A DNA stretch of 64,000 nt, from the NCBI RefSeq assembly GCF_004571075.1, contig NZ_SPQP01000006.1, forward strand, positions 80,099-144,098, in the 5' to 3' direction. Made by a program: the position numbers and the translations under genes. Below the pieces are notes generated by a model. That model was not told where the DNA came from. It saw nothing but the letters and a program-made list of their open reading frames with translations, and made no database searches. The stretch comes from Blastococcus sp. TF02A-35 (GTDB taxonomy: Bacteria; Actinomycetota; Actinomycetes; Mycobacteriales; Geodermatophilaceae). Positions 27,668 through 36,609 of the stretch are shown here, piece by piece; position 1 is the first letter of the stretch, and each line of letters starts with the position of its first letter.

Positions 27668-28780
27668 TCAGTTCGCCGGGGTCGCCTCCTGCTGCCGGCG
27701 CCAGCGGATGCCCGCCTCGATGAAGGCGTCGATCTCGCCGTCGAGCACCGCGGTGGTGTTGCCCGTCTCCTGGTCGGTCCGCAGGTCCTTGACCATCTGG
27801 TACGGGTGCAGGACGTAGGAGCGCATCTGGTTGCCCCAGCTGCTGCCCTCGCCCTTCAGCGCGTCCATCTCCGCCTTCTGCTCCTGCTGGCGGACGACGA
27901 GCAGGCGGGCCTGGAGCACGCGCAGCGCGGCGGCGCGGTTCTGGATCTGGCTCTTCTCGTTCTGGCAGGAGACCACGATGCCGGTCGGGATGTGCGTCAT
28001 CCGGACGGCGGAGTCGGTGGTGTTGACGCTCTGCCCACCCGGGCCCGACGAGCGGAAGACGTCGACCCGGATCTCGTTCTCCGGGATGTCGACGTGGTCG
28101 GTCTGCTCGACGACGGGCAGCACCTCGACCCCGGCGAAGGAGGTCTGGCGGCGGCCCTGGTTGTCGAAGGGCGAGATCCGCACCAGCCGGTGGGTGCCCT
28201 GCTCCACCGACAGGGTGCCGTACGCGTAGGGCACCTTCACCGAGAAGGTGGCCGACTTGATGCCGGCCTCCTCCGCGTAGCTGATGTCGAGGACCTCGGT
28301 CGGGTACTTGTGGCGCTCGGCCCAGCGCAGGTACATCCGCATGAGCATCTCGGCGAAGTCGGCGGCGTCGACACCGCCGGCCTCCGACCGGATCGTCACC
28401 AGCGCCTCGCGGGAGTCGTACTCACCCGAGAGCAGGGTGCGGACCTCGAGCTCGTCGAGCTGCTTGCGCAGCGCCTCCAGCTCGCGCTCGGCCTCGGCGG
28501 CCGTGCCCGCGTCGTCCTCCTCGACCGCCATCTCGTGCAGCACGGCGACGTCGTCGAGCCGGCTGCGCAGCTCCTCGACACGACGCAGGTCGCCCTGCAT
28601 GTAGGAGAGCCTGGAGGTCAGCGCCTGGGCGGCCTCGACGTCGTCCCAGAGGTCGGGGGCGGCGGCCTGCTGCTCGAGCTCGGCCACCTCCCGGCGCAGC
28701 TTGTCGACGTCGAGGACGGCCTCGATCGACTTCAGGGTCGTGTCGAGCTCGTCCAGGACGACGGAGAAGTCAGCAGCCAC
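27668..28780 (-). CDS. prfB: Peptide chain release factor 2
   Basis: The product ends translation at UGA and UAA codons. It shows the RF2 SPF tripeptide in RISPFDNQG and the catalytic GGQ in [10 protein letters not shown], followed by [16 protein letters not shown]. The N-terminal part is a helical bundle. Starting at GTG 28780 gives 370 residues, the usual length; the open frame continues 16 codons upstream to an ATG but without family-like sequence. There is no in-frame UGA, so the programmed +1 frameshift of many RF2 genes is absent. Confidence 0.95.
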   Translation of the reverse strand: MAADFSVVLDELDTTLKSIEAVLDVDKLRREVAELEQQAAAPDLWDDVEAAQALTSRLSYMQGDLRRVEELRSRLDDVAVLHEMAVEEDDAGTAAEAERELEALRKQLDELEVRTLLSGEYDSREALVTIRSEAGGVDAADFAEMLMRMYLRWAERHKYPTEVLDISYAEEAGIKSATFSVKVPYAYGTLSVEQGTHRLVRISPFDNQGRRQTSFAGVEVLPVVEQTDHVDIPENEIRVDVFRSSGPGGQSVNTTDSAVRMTHIPTGIVVSCQNEKSQIQNRAAALRVLQARLLVVRQQEQKAEMDALKGEGSSWGNQMRSYVLHPYQMVKDLRTDQETGNTTAVLDGEIDAFIEAGIRWRRQQEATPAN

Positions 28781-28826
28781 GTCGACCCAGGGTAGTGCGC
28801 CTGCGCCAGGGGTAGGCAGGCATGCC

Positions 28827-29114
28827 ATGACCGAGCCGCGCGAGCACCGCTCACGGGAGGACTACGAGCGAGGCCTTCCCGACCACCACGACCCGACGGC
28901 GGGCCTCGGCGGAGCCGCGCCCGCGCAGTCGGCGCTCACGCTGCGGGCCGTGCTGGCCGGCTTTGGGCTCGTCGCCTGCCTCGTGCTCGGCGGGCTCGTG
29001 CTGGCCACCGAGCTGCCGGACTGGGGCGCCGTCGCGCTCTTCCTCCTCGCCGCCGTCGCCGCGGTCGACCTCGCGGTCGTGCTGCGACGCAAGGCGCGCG
29101 GCGAGCCGGGCTGA
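28827..29114 (+). CDS. Small two-helix membrane protein, DUF6343-like
   Basis: The 95-residue protein has an acidic/basic N-terminus ([18 protein letters not shown]) and the segment [20 protein letters not shown] followed by a second membrane helix and a basic tail. The pattern S-A-L-x-L-R-x-x-L-A-G-F-G-L resembles the DUF6343 family of actinobacteria; I am not certain of it. The function is unknown. It is divergent from prfB with a short gap of 46 bp. Confidence 0.6.
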   Translation: MTEPREHRSREDYERGLPDHHDPTAGLGGAAPAQSALTLRAVLAGFGLVACLVLGGLVLATELPDWGAVALFLLAAVAAVDLAVVLRRKARGEPG

Positions 29115-29118
29115 CCGG

Positions 29119-30945
29119 TCAGTCGCGCATCTCCCGCCGCGTGCCGTCGAGCACCGCACGGGCCGCGGGGAGGACCGACCCGGGCACCCGCCGGCGGCCC
29201 CCGCCGCGCGCCGCCATCCACCCGGGGATCTCGGCCGCGGGCATGGGCCGGGCCAGGTAGTAGCCCTGCGCGAAGGTGCAGCCGAGCTCCGTGGCGAGCG
29301 CCAGCTGCTCGGCGGTCTCCACCCCCTCGGCCAGGCTCTGGCTGCCGCAGCCGCGGGCCAGGGCCACGATCGCCGCGATGGCCGCCGCCGCATGGGCCGC
29401 CTGCCCCTGCTGGAAGGCGACCAGGCTGCGGTCGATCTTCAGGACGCCGGTGGGCAGGTTGACCAGCTGCCCGAGCGAGGAGAAGCCGCTGCCGAAGTCG
29501 TCGATGGAGACCTCGATCCCGCGCGAGCGCAGCTCCGTGAGCTGGGCGGCCGCCGACACCGGGTCCTGGGCCACCGACGTCTCCGTCAGCTCGATGACCA
29601 GGTGGGTCGGCGGCAGGCCCGCGTCGTCGAGCGCGGCGAGGACGTCGTCGACGAGCGTGCCGGTGGACAGGTGCCGGGCGTGCACGTTGATGCCGATGAC
29701 CAGGTCCAGCCCCTGCTCGTGCCAGGCCGCGACCTGCCGGGTCACCTCCCGCAGCACCCACCGGGTGAGCGGCACCAGCAGGTCGTACTGCTCGGCGACC
29801 GGCAGGAACTCCCCCGGCGACAGCAGCCCTCGCGCGGGGTGCTGCCACCGCACCAGCGCCTCGCCGCCGTTGAACTCACCGGTGGGCACGTGGAGGATCG
29901 GCTGGTAGTGCATCACCAGCTGCCCGTCGCCGATGGCGTCGCGCAGCTCCCCGGCCAGCTGCATCTTGCCCTGCACCGAGGCCCGCAGCTCGGGGCTGAA
30001 GACCCGCACCCGGCTGCGGCCGGCGGCCTTGGCGGCGTACATCGCCAGGTCGGCGTCGCGGACCAGGTCGCCGGAGCGCAGGTCCCTGCGCCCGCCCGGG
30101 GACGCGGCGATGCCGATGCTCACGCTGAGCCGGTGGGTGCGCCCGCCGAGCTCGAAGGGCTGGTCGAACGTGGCCTGGCAGCGCTGCGCGAGCATCTCCG
30201 CGCCCTCGAGGTCGCACTCGCGGCAGAGCCCCACGAACTCGTCGCCCCCGAGCCGGCCCACGGAGTCCTGCCCACGGGTCACCCCCAGGAGCCGGCCGGC
30301 GACCTGGCGCAGCAGCTCGTCGCCGACGTCGTGGCCGAGGGAGTCGTTGACGTCCTTGAACCCGTCGACGTCGAGGAAGAGGACCGCCACCGCCGGCGCG
30401 TCGGCCCGCTCCAGCTCCTGGTCGATGAGCTCGTGCAGGTGGGCCCGCTTCGGCAGCTCGGTGAGGGAGTCGTGCCTGGCCTGCCACGCCGAGGCCCGCT
30501 CGGCCTGGACCCGGGAGGTGACGTCGGTGTGCGTGACGACGATGTGGCCGACCTGGTCGACCCGCGAGGCCATCAGGTGGAACCAGCGCGTGCCCTCGTC
30601 GGTGGGGAACCCGTAGTCGGCGGAGACGCTGGTGCGCTCACCCTGCGCGAGCCGGCGGAAGTCCTGGATGAGGGCGCGGGTGGCGCCCTCGTCGCGCATG
30701 ACGTCCAGGGCCATGGCGAAGTAGTCGCCGCCGATGCCGACGCGGAAGCGGGGGTCGTCGATGGCGTCGACCGCGACCCGCCACGCGAGGTTGGCCAGCC
30801 GCACGATGCCGTCGGGGTCGACCAGCAGCGTGGGCGAGGGCAGCGCGTCGATGACCGCGGCCACCAGCGCCCCCTCGACCGACTCCCCGGTGCGGAGCCG
30901 GCGGGCGTCGAGGGGCAGCTCGTGGTGCTCGGGACGTTCGGCCAC
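29119..30945 (-). CDS. PAS-GGDEF-EAL c-di-GMP signalling protein
   Basis: The 608-residue protein has an N-terminal PAS domain (VDALPSPTLLVDPDGIVRLA), a GGDEF domain with an intact active site (GRLGGDEFVGL) and an EAL domain with the intact signature GGEALVRWQHP, plus ELTETS and DDFGSGFSSL for metal binding. It can therefore in principle both make and break cyclic di-GMP. There are no membrane helices, so it is cytoplasmic and its PAS domain probably senses an internal signal. It has a GTG start and ends four bases after the stop of the convergent small membrane protein gene. Confidence 0.93.
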   Translation of the reverse strand: MAERPEHHELPLDARRLRTGESVEGALVAAVIDALPSPTLLVDPDGIVRLANLAWRVAVDAIDDPRFRVGIGGDYFAMALDVMRDEGATRALIQDFRRLAQGERTSVSADYGFPTDEGTRWFHLMASRVDQVGHIVVTHTDVTSRVQAERASAWQARHDSLTELPKRAHLHELIDQELERADAPAVAVLFLDVDGFKDVNDSLGHDVGDELLRQVAGRLLGVTRGQDSVGRLGGDEFVGLCRECDLEGAEMLAQRCQATFDQPFELGGRTHRLSVSIGIAASPGGRRDLRSGDLVRDADLAMYAAKAAGRSRVRVFSPELRASVQGKMQLAGELRDAIGDGQLVMHYQPILHVPTGEFNGGEALVRWQHPARGLLSPGEFLPVAEQYDLLVPLTRWVLREVTRQVAAWHEQGLDLVIGINVHARHLSTGTLVDDVLAALDDAGLPPTHLVIELTETSVAQDPVSAAAQLTELRSRGIEVSIDDFGSGFSSLGQLVNLPTGVLKIDRSLVAFQQGQAAHAAAAIAAIVALARGCGSQSLAEGVETAEQLALATELGCTFAQGYYLARPMPAAEIPGWMAARGGGRRRVPGSVLPAARAVLDGTRREMRD

Positions 30946-31026
30946 GTCTCCCCCTCCGCGTCGTCGCGGGCGTCGCCCCCATGATCGGCCGGTGCGCCGA
31001 GGAGCACGAGGTCCGCGGATCCGCCT

Positions 31027-31419
31027 TCACCCCGATGGAGGGCGGTGACGCGGCACCGCTGGGTGAGCGGGGGGCGACGGTCGGTCCCCGCCGGCCGGCT
31101 CCCGCGTCTCCGCTGCGACCCAGCGGAGGTAGTCGGGGTGCCCGCCGACGAGCGGGAGGGCGATCACGCACGGGACGTCGTAGGGGTGCAGCTCGGCGGT
31201 CCGGGCGACGATCTCGGGCACCAGCGACCGCCGGGTGTGCAGCGCGACCCGCGCCTCCGGCTCGTCCTGGACCGCGCCGTCCCACCGGTACACCGACCGA
31301 ATGCCCGACAGGTGGTGCCCGCAGGCGGCGAGCCGCTCCTCCACCAGCGTGCGGGTGTACCCGGCCAGCCAGCCGGCGTCCCCCGCGGTCACCACGACCT
31401 CGCAGCACTCCTCGTCCAT
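31027..31419 (-). CDS. cutA: CutA1-like divalent cation tolerance protein
   Basis: The 130-residue protein has the small ferredoxin-like fold of CutA1: EVVVTAGDAGWLAGYTRTLVEERLAACGHH, then YRWDGAVQDEPEARVALHTR and HPYDVPCVIALPLVGGHPDYLRWV. The last 25 residues are an extra proline-rich tail. CutA1 trimers are linked to copper tolerance; the exact role is not settled. The ATG at 31419 is chosen since the open frame upstream has no sense. Confidence 0.85.
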   Translation of the reverse strand: MDEECCEVVVTAGDAGWLAGYTRTLVEERLAACGHHLSGIRSVYRWDGAVQDEPEARVALHTRRSLVPEIVARTAELHPYDVPCVIALPLVGGHPDYLRWVAAETREPAGGDRPSPPAHPAVPRHRPPSG

Positions 31420-31492
31420 GCGGTCATCCTCTCCCCCGCGCCCGGGCGAACCGCCTGCGTGGAACGGGGGTCCTTGCGGGTAGGGGGCGGTC

Positions 31493-31729
31493 ATGACCGA
31501 CGAGATGACGATCCAGGTGGACGGCGACGAGTACGTGGTGAGCCCGGAGGGCGAGGGCCTGCGAGTGGGCCGGCGGGTCGGCGGCGAGCTGAGCTGGCTC
31601 GAGTCCGTCGACGGCAGCCTGCTCAACGAGCAGGCCCGCACCGCGCTGTCGAACGGCGACACCTCGGACGCCTCGCTGCTGCAGGCGGTCCGGGGCGTCG
31701 TGCAGGCCGAGGTCGAGCGAGGCGCCTGA
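31493..31729 (+). CDS. Small acidic protein of unknown function
   Basis: The 78-residue product begins MTDEMTIQVDGDEYVVSPEG and appears as an all-soluble beta-rich then helical protein. An ATG start is preceded by the purine-poor GGTAGGGGGCGGTC. No family is recognised. It is divergent from cutA. The frame is supported by low use of rare codons and a third-position GC bias typical of the chromosome. Confidence 0.55.
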   Translation: MTDEMTIQVDGDEYVVSPEGEGLRVGRRVGGELSWLESVDGSLLNEQARTALSNGDTSDASLLQAVRGVVQAEVERGA

Positions 31730-31756
31730 CCTGGCGGGGCGGCTGGCCCGGCGGGG

Positions 31757-32803
31757 TCAGCCGCCCCAGCCGCCGCGGTGGCCGCGCTCCTCGAACCGCT
31801 CGCGGGCGGCCTCCCAGTCGCGCCGGGCCTGCTCGGCCAGCTCCCTGAGCCAGCGCTCGAGCTCCGCCCGCGGGTCGACCTTCGGGACCACGGGGACCGG
31901 CACGGGCAACGGGAGCGGAGCCGGTGCCGGAGCCGCCGGAGCGGGGGCGGGAGCTGCCGGGGCCGGCGCGGGCGCCGGCACCTGGGGCGCCGGCGCCTGG
32001 GGGGCCGGAGCCGGGGCCCGCGGGGCCGGTACCGGCGCTGGGGCGGGCTCCGGAGCAGGAGGCGGAGGGGGCGGCGGCACCACCGGTTCCTGGACGAGGG
32101 TCACCGCGCCGCCCAGCGCAGCGCGCATCTCGTCCACGGCGCCGGACCACTCGCTCCACCGGCCGCGGTCGAGCACGGTGTCCACGACCGCCCGGGCGGC
32201 GGCGTCGGGCACGCGGGCGGCGACGGCCTGCCCGATCCCGTCCGCCGCCCTCAGGTCGCACGCCACCCGCTCGATCGCGCTGCGCCCGGCGATGCAGGCC
32301 GCGCGGGCGGCCACCGCGGCGCCGACGTCCGTGGACAGCGCGGCGAGCGCCCGCTCGGCCGCGTCCGGCTTGGCGGCGAGCCGGGCGCGCAGCGGCTGCA
32401 GCGCCCCCACCACGGGCACGGCGGGCGCGGGCCCCGCCACACCGACGACGAGCTCGCCGGGACCCTCGCCCCGGGGCCACCGCACGACGTCGCCGGGGGC
32501 GAGGACGAGCAGCTCGGAGAGCCGGCGGACCGCCGCCGCGGTGTCCTCGTCGGCGGTGACCCGGCGCTCGGCGGCCCCGATGTCGCCGTGCGCCTGCACG
32601 GTCACGGGGATGGCGAGGGAGTTCCGGAGGGTGATGGCACCGCTGTCCACGCAGGCGTCGACGACGAAGTCGGCCGGTACCGCGCCGCGGGACTCGTCGA
32701 CGGTGCACAGGTCGGCGACCGGCGCGGCCGACACCGCGGTCGGCACCGCGGCCACGCCGGCGGCGAGCAGGACGGCGACCAGCCCGGAGGCAGCCCGCCT
32801 CAC
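31757..32803 (-). CDS. Secreted protein with Pro/Ala-rich spacer
   Basis: The 348-residue protein starts with a signal peptide (VRRAASGLVAVLLAAGVAAVPTAVSAA). A soluble domain follows to about residue 240 with several conserved-looking Cys (LCTVD, DACVD, AACIA, ACDLR). Residues 245-310 are a low-complexity stretch of PAPA repeats, the kind of spacer that crosses the wall, and the end is a charged helix (AELERWLRELAEQARRDWE). I recognise no family. GTG 32803 overlaps the stop of the lipoprotein gene as GTGA, so the two secreted proteins are made together. Confidence 0.7.
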   Translation of the reverse strand: MRRAASGLVAVLLAAGVAAVPTAVSAAPVADLCTVDESRGAVPADFVVDACVDSGAITLRNSLAIPVTVQAHGDIGAAERRVTADEDTAAAVRRLSELLVLAPGDVVRWPRGEGPGELVVGVAGPAPAVPVVGALQPLRARLAAKPDAAERALAALSTDVGAAVAARAACIAGRSAIERVACDLRAADGIGQAVAARVPDAAARAVVDTVLDRGRWSEWSGAVDEMRAALGGAVTLVQEPVVPPPPPPPAPEPAPAPVPAPRAPAPAPQAPAPQVPAPAPAPAAPAPAPAAPAPAPLPLPVPVPVVPKVDPRAELERWLRELAEQARRDWEAARERFEERGHRGGWGG

Positions 32804-33246
32804 GAGGGGTACTCGCAGACGGGGGCGAGCTGCGCGGTGAACTCGTCCATGCTGACCAGCAGGGCCTCGCGGGTGGCGTCGGTGAGCGGCGGCTCGAGCA
32901 CGCCCAGGAGGGCGGCGAGCAGGGCGTCCGCGGCAGCACGCAGCTGCGGGTGCTCCTCGGCGGAGACGCCGTCCACCAGGCCGCGGAGCTCGCCACGGGC
33001 GGCGGCCAGCCGGCTGCGCCCGTCGACCCCGCCGACGCCGGCCGACAGCTCGCCCACGGCGGCGGGGATGTCGAGGAAGCCGGCCGACCCGACGAGGCCG
33101 GCGCAGAGGTCGGGGGCCCCGGCCGGTGGCACGTACTCCGGGGAGCGTGCCCCGGCCTCCTGGACCGCGGGGGCCTGCGCCGAGCACGCGGTGAGGCCCG
33201 CGAGGACGGTCAGCAGCCCGAGCGCGAGAGGCCTGCTGAGGTGCAC
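32800..33246 (-). CDS. Small lipoprotein of unknown function
   Basis: The 148-residue protein starts at GTG 33246 with VHLSRPLALGLLTVLAGLTAC; Cys21 follows a good lipobox (GLTAC), so it should be lipid-anchored outside the membrane. The rest is helical with Ala and Leu, two further Cys (LCAGL, VCEYPS) and no known motif. It is the first gene of a two-gene unit with the proline-rich secreted protein. Confidence 0.7.
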   Translation of the reverse strand: MHLSRPLALGLLTVLAGLTACSAQAPAVQEAGARSPEYVPPAGAPDLCAGLVGSAGFLDIPAAVGELSAGVGGVDGRSRLAAARGELRGLVDGVSAEEHPQLRAAADALLAALLGVLEPPLTDATREALLVSMDEFTAQLAPVCEYPS

Positions 33247-33488
33247 GCCGGCCAACGTATGCGCTGGGTGACCGCGCCCGACAGGACGCGTCACCCTTCC
33301 AGGCGACGACCGGGAACCGCCGGTGACACTGCGTGCCCGGGCGGCTCCGGAGGCGGTCCACCGGGAACCGGGCGGGGCCGCATGCCGGTTAGGGTTCCGG
33401 CGACGAACCGGGGGTGGGAAGTGCTGGCTCGCTGCGGTCGCGGACGACCGTCACGGGTGCGCCGCGGCACGGGCCGTGGGGAGTCGGG

Positions 33489-34880
33489 GTGAGCCGTGAC
33501 CGCCGCCGCGCCTCGCTGCGGAGCCGCCGCTGGGAAGGTGGCGTGCCGGAGTCGCACACGCCCAAGGACGCCGGCCCCGCCTACAGCAGCCTCTCCGGCG
33601 CGCGGCGGGGGCTGCAGCGCGCCGGGCTCTTCCTCGCGCTCATGGTCGTCCCCGTCTTCCTCGGGCTGCTCCTCGGTGCCGGGTCGCAGCAGGACCGCGG
33701 CGGCGTGCTGTTCCGCGTCTTCGAGAAGTGGGGCGTCCTCGCTCCGGCCATCCTGGGCCTGCCCGCGCTGGTCCTCCTGCTCGCGGCCTGCGCCGTCCGG
33801 CTGCTGCCCGGCGGACGGGAGGCGGCCGCGGCGGCGCCGATGCTGCGCAGGGAGCGCAGCGGCGGGCCGCGGCGGGTCTCCGTGGGCGCCGTGGCCGGCA
33901 TCGTCACGCTGCTGCTCTTCGGGGCGGTGACCGCCGACCAGGCCTACGAGGGCGTGCGCGCGCTCAGCGGGAGCGGGCTCGTGCTGACCGTCGGCGAGGA
34001 CACCCACGTCGTCCGCTCGGAGGAGAGCGCCGGGCGGGGCAACAACACGAACTACTTCCTCTCCACGCCCTACGGGGAGGCGATCGCCGAGGGCGACCCG
34101 TCCGACGGCGACCGCTACGGCGTCTACCCGGTGGACGCGACGCGGGCCTGGCGGATCGGCGCGTACGGCTGGCTGATGAGCCTCTTCGTGACGGCGCTGG
34201 CCGCCGGGATGCTCGGCGGGGCGGCCGTGTGGGCACGTCTGCAGTGGAGGCGTTTCCGGGCCCGGCGCACCTGGCGCGCGCGGCAGCCGCGCAACGGGCG
34301 GGCCCTCGCCGTCACGTACTCCACCGTGGCCGGGCTGGCCGCCTGCGCCGCAGGTGGGTGGGTGGTCGCCGAGGAGGCCGCCGCCGGTGGCACCTACGCC
34401 ACGCTGGTGATCCCCGGTGCCGCCGAGCACGAGCTCTCGGAGTTCTGGGTCCGGGACAGCGAGGCCTACCCGCCCTACTACCTGCAGGACGACCCCGTCC
34501 CCGCTCCCCTGCGGTCGCGGTCGGTGGTCGAGAACCGGGACGACGACTTCGGGGACCTCGACGTCTCGGCCCGGCTCTACACCTACCCCAGCGCCGCGGA
34601 CGCCGAGGCCGCCCTCGGGCTCTGGGCCGAGGAGCAGGAGGGCCGGCGCATGGAGCTGGCCGACGGCAGCGAGGGCATCTGGCACGAGCAGTTCACGGAG
34701 GTCGCCACCGCGACCACCCGTGGGGAGGTGCTGGTCGTCGTCGAGGTCGACGAGTGGTTCTGGGACCTGGAGCCCGACGAGGTCGAGGCCTTCCTGCAAC
34801 AGGAGACGCCGGAGATCCGGGACCTGGTCGCCGACCACCACCGGCAGCTGCTGGACGCCGAGATCCCCTGGTGGGGGTGA
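33489..34880 (+). CDS. Multi-pass membrane protein with extracytoplasmic domain
   Basis: The product of about 463 residues has membrane helices near FLALMVVPVFLGLLL, ILGLPALVLLLAACAV, VAGIVTLLLFGAV, WLMSLFVTALAAGMLGG and VAGLAACAAGGWVV. Between helices three and four is an outside loop (HVVRSEESAGRGNNTNYFLST), and the last 150 residues are a soluble acidic domain rich in Glu. The function is unknown. GTG 33489 was chosen for its GGGGAG site; the frame is open from 33414. Confidence 0.65.
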   Translation: MSRDRRRASLRSRRWEGGVPESHTPKDAGPAYSSLSGARRGLQRAGLFLALMVVPVFLGLLLGAGSQQDRGGVLFRVFEKWGVLAPAILGLPALVLLLAACAVRLLPGGREAAAAAPMLRRERSGGPRRVSVGAVAGIVTLLLFGAVTADQAYEGVRALSGSGLVLTVGEDTHVVRSEESAGRGNNTNYFLSTPYGEAIAEGDPSDGDRYGVYPVDATRAWRIGAYGWLMSLFVTALAAGMLGGAAVWARLQWRRFRARRTWRARQPRNGRALAVTYSTVAGLAACAAGGWVVAEEAAAGGTYATLVIPGAAEHELSEFWVRDSEAYPPYYLQDDPVPAPLRSRSVVENRDDDFGDLDVSARLYTYPSAADAEAALGLWAEEQEGRRMELADGSEGIWHEQFTEVATATTRGEVLVVVEVDEWFWDLEPDEVEAFLQQETPEIRDLVADHHRQLLDAEIPWWG

Positions 34881-34884
34881 GCGG

Positions 34885-34908
34885 GCTCAGCCGTCGACGT
34901 AGCGGTCG
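34885..34908. repeat. Left copy of 24-bp direct repeat
   Basis: This copy starts GCTCAGCCGTCGACGTAGCG and is identical to 35508-35531. The right copy is the last codons and stop of the tadE-like gene; this left copy has no coding role. The 623-bp spacing encloses the small membrane protein gene 34949-35476. Confidence 0.9.
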
Positions 34909-34948
34909 GGCCCTCAAGGACGGGCAGCCGGAACCCGATACGTGACCC

Positions 34949-35476
34949 GTGCACCAGGTCACTCGCGCCGAAGGCTTCGGCGCATTCGTCAGCATCGCAG
35001 TGGGGTTGTTCGGCGCGGTGCTGGCCGTGAGCGGGACCACGAGCGGCAGGGGCCTGGCACTGGCCGGCGCGATCGGCACCGGCTCCATCGTCCTGAGCCA
35101 CTACCGCCCGCTCCGGGCCGAAGGGCTCGTCCGGTGGGTCCTGCAGCCCTCCTTCACGGTCACCCTGACGATCTTCGGGTATTTCGCCGCTGAGGCACTG
35201 AGCCCGAACGCGCCCGAGCAGACCATGACCCGGTTCGGGATCCTCGTCGCTGCACTCATCACGCTGGGCGTCTCGCGCGCGACCGTCGCCGGCACCGTCC
35301 AGGCGCAGGAACGAGCACGGCTTCAGGCGATCCAGTCCGAGATCATCGCGGTGGGCCGCCAGCTCGACGAGCACTCGCAGGCGATCCGCAAGCTCCGACG
35401 ACGACAGCACGCCATCCTCACGAGCGGTCATGCCGGTGTGCTCCGGAAGGTGTGGGCCAACCTCACCGGCGGCTGA
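34949..35476 (+). CDS. Small membrane protein inside a repeat-flanked cassette
   Basis: The 175-residue protein has about four membrane helices (FVSIAVGLFGAVLAVSG, GLALAGAIGTGSIVLSH, WVLQPSFTVTLTIFGYFA, GILVAALITLGVS) and a C-terminal soluble helix with many charges (QAQERARLQAIQSEIIAVGR) that is probably a coiled coil. The GTG start is at 34949. Base composition looks slightly less GC-rich than its neighbours. I recognise no family. It lies between two copies of the 3' end of the tadE-like gene, which marks it as an insertion. Confidence 0.6.
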   Translation: MHQVTRAEGFGAFVSIAVGLFGAVLAVSGTTSGRGLALAGAIGTGSIVLSHYRPLRAEGLVRWVLQPSFTVTLTIFGYFAAEALSPNAPEQTMTRFGILVAALITLGVSRATVAGTVQAQERARLQAIQSEIIAVGRQLDEHSQAIRKLRRRQHAILTSGHAGVLRKVWANLTGG

Positions 35477-35507
35477 CCCCGGAGGGCCTGCGAACGAGCA
35501 TTACGCC

Positions 35508-35531
35508 GCTCAGCCGTCGACGTAGCGGTCG
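35508..35531. repeat. Right copy of 24-bp direct repeat (3' end of tadE-like gene)
   Basis: This copy includes the stop and the last seven codons (RDRYVDG) of the tadE-like gene. A match of 24 of 24 bases with 34885-34908 is unlikely by chance in unrelated DNA. The gene end stays intact, as expected when an element integrates into the 3' end of a gene and rebuilds it. Confidence 0.9.
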
Positions 35532-35977
35532 CGCTCGACGACGAACTGGCCGGTCGCGGTGTTGGACTCGACGAACTCCGGCAGCAGCGGGATCCGCACG
35601 GTCACGGTGACGCAGACGGAGAACTCCTCCCCCGGCGCCAGCGTCGGCTGGTAGCTGCCCGCTGCCGCGCAGTCCGCGCCCGCCGGCGCGTACGCCAGCC
35701 GCATGTCGGTGGCCTCCACCGACTGGTCCTCCACCGCCAGCTGCGCGGCCCGCAGCGCGCGCTCCTGCCCGGTGACGACGTCCGGCGCGGTGCCCATCGC
35801 CCGCCCGGCCTCCCGCGCCGCGGCCTGCGAGGCGAACACCCCGCGCTGCACCGCCGAGAACCCGGCCACGACGTAGACCAGCGGCACGAAGACCACCAGC
35901 GCGATGAACACGAACTCCACCAGCGCCGACCCGCGCTCGCCGGAGACCATGCCCAGCCGGCGGCGCAGCCAGGTCAC
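35510..35977 (-). CDS. TadE-like minor pilin, second copy
   Basis: The 155-residue protein has a short basic N-terminus, then GERGSALVEFVFIALVVFVPLVY, the TadE-type processing site and membrane helix (Glu at position +5 after Gly). The outside part holds two Cys and ends RDRYVDG. TadE/TadF-type pseudopilins help to assemble Flp pili. GTG 35977 overlaps the previous stop as GTGA. It is the last gene of the tad operon and its 3' end is duplicated at 34885. Confidence 0.85.
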   Translation of the reverse strand: MTWLRRRLGMVSGERGSALVEFVFIALVVFVPLVYVVAGFSAVQRGVFASQAAAREAGRAMGTAPDVVTGQERALRAAQLAVEDQSVEATDMRLAYAPAGADCAAAGSYQPTLAPGEEFSVCVTVTVRIPLLPEFVESNTATGQFVVERDRYVDG

Positions 35978-36390
35978 GAGCCCTCCTTCAGCGCCCGTCC
36001 GGTGACCTCCAGCGGCAGCAGGTTCCCCAGCGCCGCCAGCAGCGAGGGCACCGACCCCGAGCACCGGACGACGACGACCGTCGAGCCGCTGGGGTCGGGC
36101 TGCTCACCCGAGCTGCAGGTCAGGCCCTTCGCGGTCTGCGCCGAGGTGGCCCGCGCGACGACCTGCAGGGTGCGGTCGGCGCCGGTCGCGGAGTCGACAT
36201 CGGCGTTCGCCGCGTACCGGGCGCCGTCCTGCGCGCTGGCGGTCACGACGTTGCGCACGTGCACGTAGACGGCGACCTGCAGCACTGCCATGAGCAGCGC
36301 CACGATGAGCATCGAGACCAGGACGAAGTCGACGACGGCGCTCCCGCGCTCGCCGTCGCCCCGAAGCGCTGCTGGTCCTCCCTCAGCCAC
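35974..36390 (-). CDS. TadE-like minor pilin
   Basis: The 138-residue protein has GERGSAVVDFVLVSMLIVALLM, a TadE-like N-terminal processing and membrane segment with Asp in place of Glu at the +5 position. An outside part with two Cys (TCSSG, RCSGS) follows. GTG 36390 overlaps the stop of the flp-like gene by eight bases. It belongs to the Tad pilus operon. Confidence 0.82.
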   Translation of the reverse strand: MAEGGPAALRGDGERGSAVVDFVLVSMLIVALLMAVLQVAVYVHVRNVVTASAQDGARYAANADVDSATGADRTLQVVARATSAQTAKGLTCSSGEQPDPSGSTVVVVRCSGSVPSLLAALGNLLPLEVTGRALKEGS

Positions 36391-36580
36391 GCGTCGTGAC
36401 GGAGTTGAGCGCGTTCTGCACCGCGGTCACGATGGCGTCCTGGAACACCCCCAGGATGGCGAGCACGAGGGCCGCGGTCATCACGGTGACCATGACCCAG
36501 CCGGGGACGTCGCCCCGCTCGGGGTCCTCGCCGCGGATCCGGGCGGCGAGGGCAGCGAGGGCACGCGGAACGGAACGCAT
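36383..36580 (-). CDS. Flp-type major pilin candidate
   Basis: The 65-residue protein has a basic N-terminus, then GEDPERGDVPGWVMVTVMTA and one membrane helix ending in VQNALNSVTTRG. Size, one helix and position in the operon fit the Flp pilin or a close pseudopilin, though the classical Flp site (G/XXXXEY) is not clear; ERGDVPGW is in its place. It sits between tadC and tadE. Confidence 0.75.
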   Translation of the reverse strand: MRSVPRALAALAARIRGEDPERGDVPGWVMVTVMTAALVLAILGVFQDAIVTAVQNALNSVTTRG

Positions 36581-36609
36581 GGGTTCGTCCTTTCTCCAGG
36601 TCCGCGGGC

